A stretch of DNA of 64,000 nucleotides from Thinopyrum elongatum (Eukaryota > Streptophyta > Magnoliopsida > Poales > Poaceae): the NCBI GenBank assembly GCA_011799875.1, contig CM022302.1:53426456-53490455 (forward strand), written 5' to 3'. The position numbers and the translations under genes were made by a program. Every line of letters begins with the position of its first letter. Positions within the stretch are counted from its first letter, which is position 1. Of the stretch, positions 47,624 to 58,046 are shown in pieces. The notes under the pieces are model-generated. The model had not been told where the DNA came from. It made no database searches and worked only from the letters and a program-made list of their open reading frames with translations.

Positions 47624-48160
47624 TATGATAATTGCAATGATCCCGTGGATTCGTTTGAAATATCCCTTTTTGATGAAATTGATGCTTGCTATGCTTGTGG
47701 CCATGATGCCAATTTGAATGACGCTTATGGAGATGAACTTGCTATAGTTCCTTATGTTAAACATGAAATTATTACTATTGCACCCACACATGATAATCCT
47801 ATCATCTTTTTGAATTCTCCCAACTACACTATATCGGAGAAGTTTGCGCTTATTAAGGATTATATTGATGGGTTGCGTTTTACTATTACACATGATGATT
47901 TGAATGAATATAATATGCATGTGCTTGCTGCTCCTACTTGCAATTATTATGAGAGAGGAACTACATCTCCGCCTCTCTATGTTTCCAATGCGATAAAATT
48001 GCAAGAAACTGTTTATACTATGCATTGGCCTTTACTTCATGTGCATGAATTATTCTTTTATGACATGCCGATGCATAGGAAGAGAGTTAGACTTTGTCAT
48101 TGCATGATATATGTTGCTTTGTGCTCACTACTAAATTACAAATCATTGTTAATTAATTAA
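47624..48160 (+). pseudogene. Athila-type ORF fragment of element E
   Basis: An open frame of about 178 residues enters from the CACTA junction without its own ATG (YDNCNDPVDSFEISLFDEID...) and ends at TAA 48158-48160. It is acidic at the start (ACGHDANLNDAYGDELAIVP), then has APTCNYYERGTTSPPLYVSN and ends in a hydrophobic/basic stretch (MPMHRKRVRLCHCMIYVALCSLL) that could be a membrane helix. Similar sequence occurs downstream of pol in Triticeae Athila-type elements as I recall. Function unknown. It is open without stops, but its 5' part was removed at the CACTA edge. Confidence 0.6.
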
Positions 48161-50472
48161 AATTGGCTTTGATATACCTTGGGATTACGGGTGGATCAAT
48201 TAATTAAGCACTTTATGCCTAGCTTAATGGCATTAAAGAAAGCGCTGCCTGGGAGACAACCCGGAAGTTTTAGAGAGTCATTTATTTCTGTTGAGTGCTT
48301 TTATAAAGTTTAAAAACAAAAAATATATAGAGAGGAATCTAAAACTTTTTCAAAAAGAAAAGTGAAAGTAAGAAAGACGAGCACCGTTGAAGAGGGGGAG
48401 CTCCTTGAACTTTGTTCATGCCCATGCAAACTTTGCAAATCTTGAATTACAGAAAATTTTCAACAAAAATAATTATCCCCTTGTAAAAATCCATTGTATT
48501 ATAAAAAGAATGTGCCAAGATTTACCATTAGGATGTTTAAATTGCTTGTTTGGTGTGTGCAGTGCAAAAACAGAAACTTTTCATGTAGTGCGTGAATTTA
48601 CATTTTTTACTAGAACATGAAAAAATTCTGAAAATTTTATACAGTATTTATATGCCAAATTTTTATTTTTTCCAATTTTTTCAGAATTTTTAGATTTACA
48701 GAAGTATGGTCAATGTTTGGATTACTACAGACTGTTCTGTTTTTGACAGATTCTGTTTTTGATCCATTGTTTTGCTTGTTTTGATGAAACTATGGATTGT
48801 ATCGGAAGGTATAAGCCATGGAGAAGTTAGAATACAGTAGGTATAATGCAAAAATAAAATATGAATAGGTTTGCAACAGTACTTAAAGTAGTGATTTGCT
48901 TTATTATACTAACGGATCTCACGAAGGTTTTGTTAAGTTTTGTGTGCATGAACTGTTTGAAGATCGAGGAGGTATTGATATGAGAAGAATGAGGAGAGGC
49001 AAGAGCTCAAGCTTGGGGATGCCCAAGGCACCCCAAGTAAATATTCAAGGAGACTCAAGCGTTTAAGCTTGGGGATGCCCCAGAAGGCATCCCGTCTTTA
49101 TTCAACAATTATTGGTATGTCTCGGTTTTTGTTTTGTTCACATCATATGCGTAAATTCTTGGAGCATCGTGTGCCTTTTTTTTCTTTTAATAATGCACCA
49201 TGCTGGTATGGGATAGTCCTTGGTTGATTTATAGATTGCTCTTTGAACTTCACTTATATCTTTTGAGTATGGCTTTATAGAATGCTTCATGTGCTTCACT
49301 TAAATTATTTGAAGTTTGGATGCCTGTTTCACTTCATATAGAAAACCATTATTTATAGAATGCTCTTTGGCTTCACTTATATTTCTTAGAGTGTCATCTT
49401 TTGTAGAAAGAATTAAACTCTCTTGCTTCACTTATATCTATTTAGAGAGTCAACAGGAACTGGTCATTCACATGGTTAGTCATAAAATCCTACATAAAAC
49501 TTGTGGGTTACTGAATATGATATGTTTGTTTCCTTGCAATAGTTTTGCGATATAGATATGGTAATATGTGGGAGGTACTAGTGAATGATTGTGGTTTAGT
49601 AAGAATATTGGTGTTAAGGTTTGTGATTCCCGAAGCATGCACGTAGAGTCTCTCGTTATGCTAAGAAGTTGGAGCATGATTTATTATTGAATGTCTTCCT
49701 TTGCATGGAGGTCGGTGGCGCGCGATGGTTAACTCCTACCAACCTCACCCCTAGGGGCATGCTTTGTAGTACTTTGCTTTGAGGGCTAATAAACTTTCGC
49801 AATAAGTATGTGAGTTCTTTATGACTAATGTGAGTCCATGGATTATATGCACTCTCACCTTTCTGCAATTTGCTAGCCTCTTCGGTACCGTGCATTGCCC
49901 TTTCTCACCTTGAGATGTGGTGCAAACTTCGCCGGTGCATCCAAAACCTGTGATATGATACGCTCTATCACACCTAAGCCTCCTTATATCTTTCTCAAAA
50001 CAGCCACCATACCTACCTATTATGGCATTTCCATAGCCATTCCGAGATATATTGCCATGCAACTTCCATCATCATCATATACATGAATTGAGCATTCATT
50101 GCCATATTGCTTTGCATGATCGTAATATAGATGGCATGATATTTTCATGGCTTGTCCATTTTTTATGTCTTTGCTACGCTAGATCATTGCACATCCAGGT
50201 ACACCGCCAGAGGCATTCATATAGAGTCATATTGTTCTAGATATCGAGTTGTAAGTAAATAGAAGTGTGATGATCATCATTATTCATTATTAGAGCACTG
50301 TCCTAGTGAGGAAAGGATGATGGAGACTATGATTCCCCCACAAGTCGGGATGAGACTTCGGACAAAAAAAAGAGGCCAAAAAGAGCCCTTGGAAAAAAGG
50401 GGAAAAAAGAGAAAACAAAAAAATGATATGAGAGAAAAAAAGAGAAGGGGCAATGTTACTATCCTTTACCAC
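48161..50472 (+). other. Untranslated 3' tail of element E
   Basis: About 2.3 kb of AT-rich sequence without convincing ORFs. It includes two copies of the polypurine motif AAGCTTGGGGATGCCC (49009-49024 and 49065-49080) and a purine-rich A/G stretch at about 50360-50455. Confidence 0.6.
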
Positions 50473-50505
50473 TGTAACGCCTGGATAATTAAGCTACAGT
50501 AATTC
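50473..50505 (+). repeat. Stub of a chromovirus-like LTR start
   Basis: TGTAACGCCTGGATAATTAAG... is the beginning of an LTR different from B's. Element F is inserted 33 bp into it; the rest would follow F beyond the window. The last five bases (AATTC, 50501-50505) would be F's left target duplication. Confidence 0.55.
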
Positions 50506-51691
50506 TGTCGGGGATATCGTGCGACATATGCCAGGGGATGGCTTATCGTGGATGGGGACAAAAGTACGTCGCCGGGCTCTAGAAGCGGGAGTGAGCGAGA
50601 CCGCGTACGCTTGAGAATCTTACCTAGGTTCGGGGCTCTCCTAGGAGATAACACCCATAGTCCTGCTCTGCGGGGTCTCCGCATGATCACTATTTCAACA
50701 GGTGGCTACAAGCTTGCTCCTTGAGCTTCCTGGCTGGAGGAGGATGAAGGGCAAGGCTAGCCCTACTCCACTCTCTCTGCGTGTGTGTGTGTTGCTGTGA
50801 GTGCTCGACGAGGCCTCTGCCAAGGAGCCAACTACCAACCCCCTTGCATGGGGTGACCTAGGGAGTTTATATAGGCCTACCCCCCAGGGATACAATGGTA
50901 ATCCGGCCGGGCGTAGGACCCGGCCGTCAGTGTCTCTGGTCGCCGGATTCTCCGCCGACTGCAGGGGCCCGCCACCTGGTCGACAAGCTGGGCCTGCCGC
51001 TTGCGGGTCCTGTCGGCTATCCAGCACTATACCCGTGCCACTGATGATGCATGCTTGGTCGGGGAGAGCGTGGATACAGTCCCGCCGCCTGGCGGGGACT
51101 CACTGTAGCCATACCCCGTCGTATCTGGTTAATGGCGCACGGACTTCGAGGGAGGAGGAGGGCCGCCTGCTGGGAGCCGGCCTCCCACTGGGCCGACTGG
51201 TCTGGGCTTGCCGCCTTCTAGCTTGTCACGGACAGGTAGGGCCCGCCGCCTGCGGGCCGTACTGGCCGCCCGTCATGGGAGCATGGCTCCCTCTGCCATG
51301 GGGTCGTCATGAGTGGCATGGCAACAGTCGTGCGTTGGGCGCAGGATACCTGCTCGGTACGCAGTACCGTGGCCACGCCCTGCCCTGGATTCGGGGGTGG
51401 CAGGCCTGTACTGTAGCCATGCCCTGTCTCATCATGTTTATGTTGGTGTTGACTTTGAGGGCGCGAGGGGCCGCCTGCTAGGACTCGGCATCCCAGGAGG
51501 CCGCCTACCAGGAGTCGGCCTACTTCATGGCCGTCTTGTGGACTCCGCCGCCTCCCGGTAACCGGCTGCTTGGACCAGCCGGCCTCAAGAGGGCGGCCCT
51601 TGTCCTTGATGTTTGAGGGGCGCAGCCTGCCCCGATGTCTTGAAATACCAAAGGGAGCTGATGGGGATACCCATGGTCATTTACTCCGACA
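50506..51691 (-). repeat. 3' LTR of element F (1,186 bp)
   Basis: On the minus strand TGTCGGAGTAAATG...GATATCCCCGACA. A TATA box (cctatataaa on the minus strand) is near 50866-50874. ORFs at 50466-51561 are LTR frames. Confidence 0.92.
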
Positions 51692-51704
51692 GTAGTCCCC
51701 GAAG
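51692..51704 (-). other. Polypurine tract of element F
   Basis: On the minus strand GCTTCGGGGACTAC abuts the LTR start TGTCGGAG. It is imperfect. Confidence 0.5.
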
Positions 51705-52358
51705 CTGATGAGGCGCTGCGGCTGAAGGGGCGAGAAGCCTCATCAGCTTCATATTCCAGGTCATCTTGTAATTTGCTTCGTCCGTCTTCCGAGGTGCCGA
51801 CTGGTAGGTGTCGGCCATGACCAGGCAGGCCGCCTGGTGATTTCGAAACATCGTGGTGGGGACTAGGTGGCGCGCTAGCCAGGCGTCAGGCTTGCCGCCC
51901 GCACATGTCAGCCATGTGGCGTCATCAGGTCAAGCCGGCCTGCCAGCCCATGCGCGCGACGGGATAGCGCTGCAGGCCGGGGCCCACCAGTACTGTGCCT
52001 CTGCCCGTGCACGGATCCGCTACTGCCGAGGCGAACTGTTGGATTTCTGTGGCAGTTAATACGCGCCTTTACTGGCGCCGAAATAGTGGGATCATGGGGG
52101 AGTGGGCGTAGTTAATCCCACGATCCCCCACGCCCCCATCCCCTCGGCTTCGCCGCCTGGGGCTATAAGTAGGGGGAGGAGGGGGTGGCAGATGCATGCG
52201 CGCCCTCCTCTCCCTTCGCCGTTCTTCATTTTCTCCGCTGCCGTCGAAGGGCTGCCGCAGCCCGCCGTCGTCGAGCGTCCTCTCGCTGCGGCTGCCTTGC
52301 TCCGCCGCAGCCTCGCCCGCTCGCCACCGCGCCGCGCCTGCGACGAGCTCCTTCGTCC
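51705..52358 (+). promoter_or_regulatory. Spacer and promoter region of the antisense gene of element F
   Basis: A TATA box (CTATAAGTAG, 52163-52172) lies about 190 bp before the first ATG at 52359. Nothing else is supported in the upstream 450 bp. Confidence 0.6.
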
Positions 52359-55300
52359 ATGGCGCGCTCATGAGCCGGCGACTGGGACGGCTCCAACGTC
52401 CACGATGACCATCTCTTCTTCCTCCGCCAAACACGGCGGCTGCCCCGGGAGCCGAACGTGCAGGTGCGCATTCCCCCCGAAGCAGAAATCTCGCCGGCGC
52501 CGGAGGACGATGAACGCATCGTCTTCCGGTCCCATTTCCTTCACGGCTTCGGCCTTCCGGCCAGTGACTTCCTCCGCTCCTTCCTCGACTTCTACAGAGT
52601 CCAGCCGAACCACCTCACGCCAAACACGATGGTGCTGCTGGCCGCCTTCGTCACCATGTGCGAAGGGTACCTCGGCACTCTCCCCACTCTCGAACTCTGG
52701 GGGGAGTGCTTCTACCTCAAGCTGGGCACCGCCACCAAGGGCCAGGCGGCCCAATGCAGAGCCTGTGTGGCGGTGCGGCGCCCGGGCACCGGGAACCGCT
52801 TCCCGCCTATCTCCTTGCTGTAGTCGGCCATGCTGTGGTAGAAATCCTACTTCTACGTCAAGAACATCCACCCGACAAGCGACTACGTCAACTTGCCGGC
52901 CTACACAGCCGGCCCGCCAGCCGAGCCGCGCGCCAACTGGTAGTATAGGCTGAGTTCTCTGTCGGCCGCCTCCTCCGCCGCCCTTGCCCGACTTCAGGCG
53001 ATGTCGGAGTCGGAGGGCCTGAAGGGCTCGGACTTGCTGGCTGCCTTCGTGACGCGCCGAGTGCTCCCCCTCCAAGCCCGGCCTCACATCATCAGCTGCA
53101 TGAGCGGGCACCGGGACCCGTGCCGGATGTGCACACGGGAGCTGCCGGATATGGAGGTGGTCCGGCTAGTCAACTACATCTCCAACTGCAAGTTGTCGGA
53201 GGTGGACTGGCGGTTCGGTATGCGGCCGTACGACCACGCACATCCGCCGCCTGTGGTGAGTTTTGTAATTCTTTTCTCTTTGCTGGTCCGAGCTCTTGTT
53301 TGCCGCCTGACCAGTCGGCCATGGTGCAGGTCCTCCCGGCCCAGTCGGCCGTCGGCGCTCTGGATCCAGGTCAGGAGTATATGCCGGATCGAACAAGGAG
53401 CGACGTGGAAGACCCCGACTTGGGGGTGGCCGCCATGGAGGAGGACGACGCCACAAGTGGCGGCGGTGGAGTAGGCGGCTCCGGGGGAGGAGGTGACCTT
53501 GAGGACTGGCCGGACGACGATGAGGAGGAGAACGAGCCGCGCCGCCCGCATGGCACCGACAGGGCGGGCGCGAGCTCCTCAGCCACGCCGACCGCACCAG
53601 GCGGCCCAAAAAAGCGCCGGGCCGGCTCGTTGCTGTTCGGCAGCCGGCCGAAGAAGTCCAAGAACACGGCCGCCGCGACCAGGCGGCAAGAGGCCGCCGC
53701 AAGAGCGGCCCAGTTCCAGAGGGCCCCGAAGCAGCCCCCGATGGTGTCCGCGTAAGTGCTTGGCTGTGTTTTCCTTTCTTCTTCCTTGCAAACTTTTTCT
53801 GAGTTTTTCTCTTGTCTTGCTTGAATCAGGGCCCCACTCACTCTTGAGCGGTCCGCCGCTGCTCAGTGATCGGGGAGGCGGAAGGCTCCGCCAATAACCG
53901 CCGCGTGGACCCGCTCGCTGACCTCCGGGTGGCGACGGAGAGGAACGCACGGGAGGCGCGCGAGGAGCGGGAGGCGGCGGAGAGGCAGGAGGCGGAGGTG
54001 GCCAAGGCAGCGCGGGCGGACGCCGCCGCCAAGGCTCGGGTGGACGCGGCCGCTAGGGCGCAGGTGGAAGAAACCGCACGCGGCCAGGCCCCGCAACTTG
54101 TCATTCCGTTGTGCGCGGCGCCGCCAGTGCCAGAGATCCCGGTGCCGACTGGAGGAGCAGGCGATGACCAGCCGGTCATGGAGAGGGGAGGAGGCGACGC
54201 CATCATCTCGGAGGCGGAGGTGCCCCCGCAAGCGCCGACTACCGAGGCCCGAGGCAATAGGCCTGACGTGCCACCGGCGTCGCCGATCGGTGTCGAGTTG
54301 GTGGTAGGGGCGACTCCCGTGGTCCGCCCTTCGGTGCGCCGGCGTGCGGCGAAGGCGGCCTCGGCGCCACGGGCGCAGGAGGTCGGGGTCATGAGCTCAT
54401 CGGCCCTAGACGCAGAGGCCACCAGTGCCCCCCCATCGGAATGGACGCCTGGGGGCGGGACAGGCGTGCTGAATAAGGCCGCGCAGGACGTTCAGGCCCA
54501 GCTCTAGGCCCAAGGCGCCGCCCTCCAGCAGTGTACGAAGGCGTTCTTGGCGACGCGGACGGCCATTCAGGTATGCTTCTTTGCTTTGTTTTTTGATTCT
54601 TGCAGTCTTCCGTGCGGGCGCGCCAGCGCACCCACTGGGTGTAGCCCCCGAGTTCCAGGCCGGCTGCTGAGCAGGCGCCTAGGAACTTTGAGGTAGGTTC
54701 CGAGTGCTAACTTGTTTTCTCTTTTTTTTGTCTTCATTGTAGGACTACCACAACATCCGCGCAGCCACCTTCAACTCCCAGGTCCAGGAGTTGGCTAAGC
54801 GGACCGCCGACCTCACCGAAAGCCGGCGTAAGCATTCTGTCTACTTCCTCACGGGGGCGCGTCAGCGCACCCGCTGGGTGTAGCCCCCGAGATTCGGGCC
54901 GACTGCTGAGCAGTCGGGCCGGATCTTCTGGCAACCACTTTCTTTTTTGGTCATCTTTGTTGATTGTCCTCTCTTTCTCATTTTTGCAGGAGCCAACGCC
55001 ACACTGCAGCAGCATCTGGGCGAAGTCCAGACCGAACTACGCATCAAGGAGGAGGAGTGCCGTAAGGCGGCCCTGGAGCGCGACCGTCTGGCCAAGAAGT
55101 TGGCGGACCAGGCGGACCAGCACAAGGCGGAGCTCCAGAAGCTCAAGGAGGCGGAAGGCACCCTTCAGGCCGAGTTTGAGGTCGAATGCTCAAAGTGGGC
55201 CGAGAAGGAGGCAATCCTCGCCGCTGGCTACGGCGAGATTGAGGACATGATCGACAGTAAGCTTCTTTCTTTGGAATAGCTGCCGACTGCATCGGAAGTC

Positions 55301-56125
55301 GGCTTCTGATCTCTGTTTTTCTTTTGCGTAGACTTCTTTCCTATCCACGCCGTTGCCGTCAGCCAGGCCATCGAGGCGCGGCGCAACCGTCGTAGGAGGG
55401 AAGGAGTGGAGATCCCGCCAGACGCGCCTCGGAACATGAACGAGCAGCTCCTGGCCGTCAGGACGCGTTTACAGCCGATTCACCGTCTGCTCCGCCGCCT
55501 TTAGCGTGCCGGGTCTCACCTGGTTTCCGCCCTCAGGCCAGGCGGCCAGGCTCCACGCACCCCTAGTCGGACCGCCGACTGGTTGGAGGCGGCAATCGGC
55601 CGCTTCGAGGCTTGGAGGGGCTCCTCCGCTCGGGCGGGCGCCCGAAGAGCCTTGGAGTTTGTCAAGGCGTGGTATCCTGGGCTGGACCTAGCCCAGTTGG
55701 CCACGTTCCGGCAGGAGGCCATGGAAGAGTTGGTGGTAGCGAGGCCCGCGCTCACCCATCGTGCGGTGGCGATCGCCGAGTACACCGACACCGGCGTCTT
55801 CTTCCCCGAGCTGGATGAGGAAGTTGTCGAGGTGCCGATGGACTGGTTCGGGCTGAACCCGGACAACGGCGAGGACTCGGCAGAAGAAATCGCCTCAAGC
55901 GATGAAGGCGAGGATGAGGAAGATGAGGATGGTGAAGGCGACGCACCGGAGGGCGGAGTGGACGCCCAGCCTCAGCTTGATCAGGCCTCGAGCAACGAGC
56001 CGCGTGCGAGTGCACCGACTGCTGCTGGAGGCGACCAAGCCGAGACTCGCCAGACGGCCACTGCACTAGCTGGCGCCGCCGACTCCACCAACCTGCCGGA
56101 CCCGCCTGTTGCTCGTTTGGCCTAG
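52359..56125 (+). pseudogene. Antisense gene of Tat element F, multi-exon
   Basis: The ATG at 52359 (context GTCCATGG) opens the frame that carries the plant aORF domain: HDDHLFFLRQTRRLP, IVFRSHFLHGFGLP, TPNTMVLLAAFVTMCEGYLG. Probable exons, all with GT/AG borders: 52359-53255, 53330-53751, 53830-54570, 54743-54827, 54990-55256, 55332-56125. Exon 2 is acidic then Lys/Arg-rich (KKRRAG, possibly nuclear), exon 3 is Ala/Arg/Glu-rich, and exon 5 is a long coiled coil (ELRIKEEECRKAALERDR). The C terminus has an acidic run (DEGEDEEDEDGEGD). Stops at 52371, 52821, 52836 and 52941, plus others near 53845, 54506 and 55502, break it; most are TAG/TGA. It is antisense to gag-pol and tail to tail with it. 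Function unknown. Confidence 0.82.
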
Positions 56126-56849
56126 GCTGCCAACTTATCTTACATTTTCCTGCTTTGGTAATCTTTAGAACAAACTTTGTTAAATTCACGCAGTTCAACC
56201 CGCTGGGTGTATTCAAACTTTGTTCAATGTCGGCCGAGGGCCTCTTGCTATGTGATTTAATTCTCGCACAAGATGTGCTTCACCGAGCTCTGACTTGTCT
56301 TGCTTTCTGTTCTTTTGGCTTTTTCCTTTGCCGCTTTCCCTTGGCTGCCGCCTTGCCGGCCAGACAGCCATTCTCGGTCTGCTGGCCGGGTCAAGTACTT
56401 GGCCATTTTGGGAAGACAAGTACTTTGGCTGCTTAGAACGTAGCAATTTAAGTGAGAAGCCGGCCGGCCGGCTGCTCAGCAACCGGACGGCTGGGCGAGG
56501 AGCCGACTTGGCCTATGTGGGTGCTTTCATCCTTCCATTTTTCATGTGAGCACCATTTCTTGCCTTCGACTCTTGCCTGCCAGACGGTCGCTCTGCGAGC
56601 TGCGGCTTATGGCAAGGGTGGGCTTAGATGCCAGCACACTACTTGTCCGACTGCAGGTAGAGCCAACATAGTACAAGGCGGCAAGCCCCTAGGCCGACTG
56701 GTCGGACACGGTGCCGGGCGTAGGAATGAAATAACATACTCACAGGCATGAAACTTATCATACAGATAAGAAAAGTAGCCACCGAGTGCTCCTCGAGGGA
56801 CCCGGTGCGTTTGCCCTTAGTACAAAAGGTAGCGTGGTACATACTGTAT
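56126..56849. other. Spacer between antisense gene and pol of element F
   Basis: About 720 bp with no supported ORF. Both convergent genes end here. It corresponds in position to the 1.2-kb spacer of C. Confidence 0.6.
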
Positions 56850-58046
56850 TTAACTGTAAAATCTTTGGAGAAGATTTGCATTCCATGGGCGGTCTGCTTC
56901 TTTGCCGGAATCGTCCCTTTTGCACGCCCTGGGCTTCTGCGCGTCGATGAGGTAATAGGAGTCGTTGCCAAAGGCTCTGCTAATGATGAAGGGGCCTTCC
57001 CAAGGGGCCGAGAGCTTGTGATGGCCGGCTGTTCGCTGGATCAGCCGGAGCACAAGGTCTCCCTCTTGGAAGGATCGTGGCTTGACCTTCTGACTATAGT
57101 AGCGGCGCAGGCTCTGCTGGTAGATGGCGGACCGGCTGAGTGCTAACAGTCGGCCTTCCTCCAGCAGATCGATGCCGTCTTCTAGTGCTTCCTTCGCCTC
57201 CGCCTCCGTGTACATGGTGACGCGAGGTGAGTCAAACTCGATGTCAGTTGGGATGACGGCCTCGGCCCCGTATACGAGGAAGAAGGGAGTGAAACCGGTT
57301 GATTTGTTCGGAGTGGTGCGGAGACTCCAGAGGATGGCTGGCAGCTCGTCGATCCAGCAGCCGGCCGAGCGCTCCAGCAGCTCGACCAGTCAGGGTTTGA
57401 TGCCGGATAAGATGAGGCCGTTTGCTCGTTCTACCTTGCCGTTTGACTGCGGATGGGCAACGGACACTAAGTCCAGTCAGATGCCCTGCGTCGAGCAGAA
57501 ACGGGATAAGGAGCCTTTGGCAAAGTTAGTGCCATTGTCGGTGATGATGCTGTGTGGTACACCATACCGGACAGTGAGATCCGCGATGAAGGTCACAGCA
57601 GTCGGACCATTTAGTTTCTTGATTGGTTTTGCTTCAATCCACTTGGTGAATTTTTCCACGGCGACCAGCAGATGGGTCATGCCACCGCGTGCTGTCTTGA
57701 ATGGGCCCACCATGTCCAGCCCCCACACGGCAAAGGGCCAGGTAAGGGGGATGGTCTTGAGTGCAGAAGCCGGCAGATGTTGCTTGGAGCTGAATTTTTG
57801 GCACCCCTTGCATTTCCTAACCAGATCCTTGGCATCCTCCAAAGCAGTCGGCCAGAAGAAACCATGGCGGAAAGCCTTGGCGACAAGGGATCTAGAGGCC
57901 GCGTGGTGGCCGCACTCGCCTTGGTGCATGTCTCTGAGGATTGCCTTGCCTTTCTCTGGTTCGATGCAGCGTTGGAAAACGTCGGTCATGCTGTGCCTGA
58001 CAAGCTCTCTGTTTACTATCGTGTAAGCTCCTGCCCGGCGTTGCAC
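56850..58046 (-). pseudogene. Element F integrase
   Basis: In order: the zinc-binding region (GECGHH...CKGCQKF), the core with LDMVGPF and ITDNGTNF, the catalytic Glu in GKVERAN, a conserved STGFTPFFLVYGAEAVIP stretch, and the C-terminal region (LSAPWEGPFII). All three catalytic acidic residues are encoded. TGA stops at 57477-57479 and 57390-57392 interrupt an otherwise continuous frame; both fit CGA-to-TGA. The role is integration of element cDNA. No chromodomain. Confidence 0.9.

Larger units (their letters stand above)
47624..50472 (+). mobile_element. Element E: 3' internal part of an Athila-type Gypsy element
   Basis: The region holds a coding remnant (to 48160), then a long untranslated tail with two AAGCTTGGGGATGCCC motifs. 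No LTR is in the window; the left side is cut by CACTA element D and the right side by a chromovirus LTR stub. The sequence, including GGGAGACAACCC near 48253, is typical of the 3' region of Sabrina/WHAM-type elements. Confidence 0.65.

Noticed and set aside
52368..53111. Long minus-strand ORF opposite the F antisense gene
   Set aside because: GC-rich shadow frame; the plus strand has the conserved domain and splice sites.
57124..58026. 300-aa plus-strand ORF
   Set aside because: Shadow of F integrase, whose motifs are on the minus strand.
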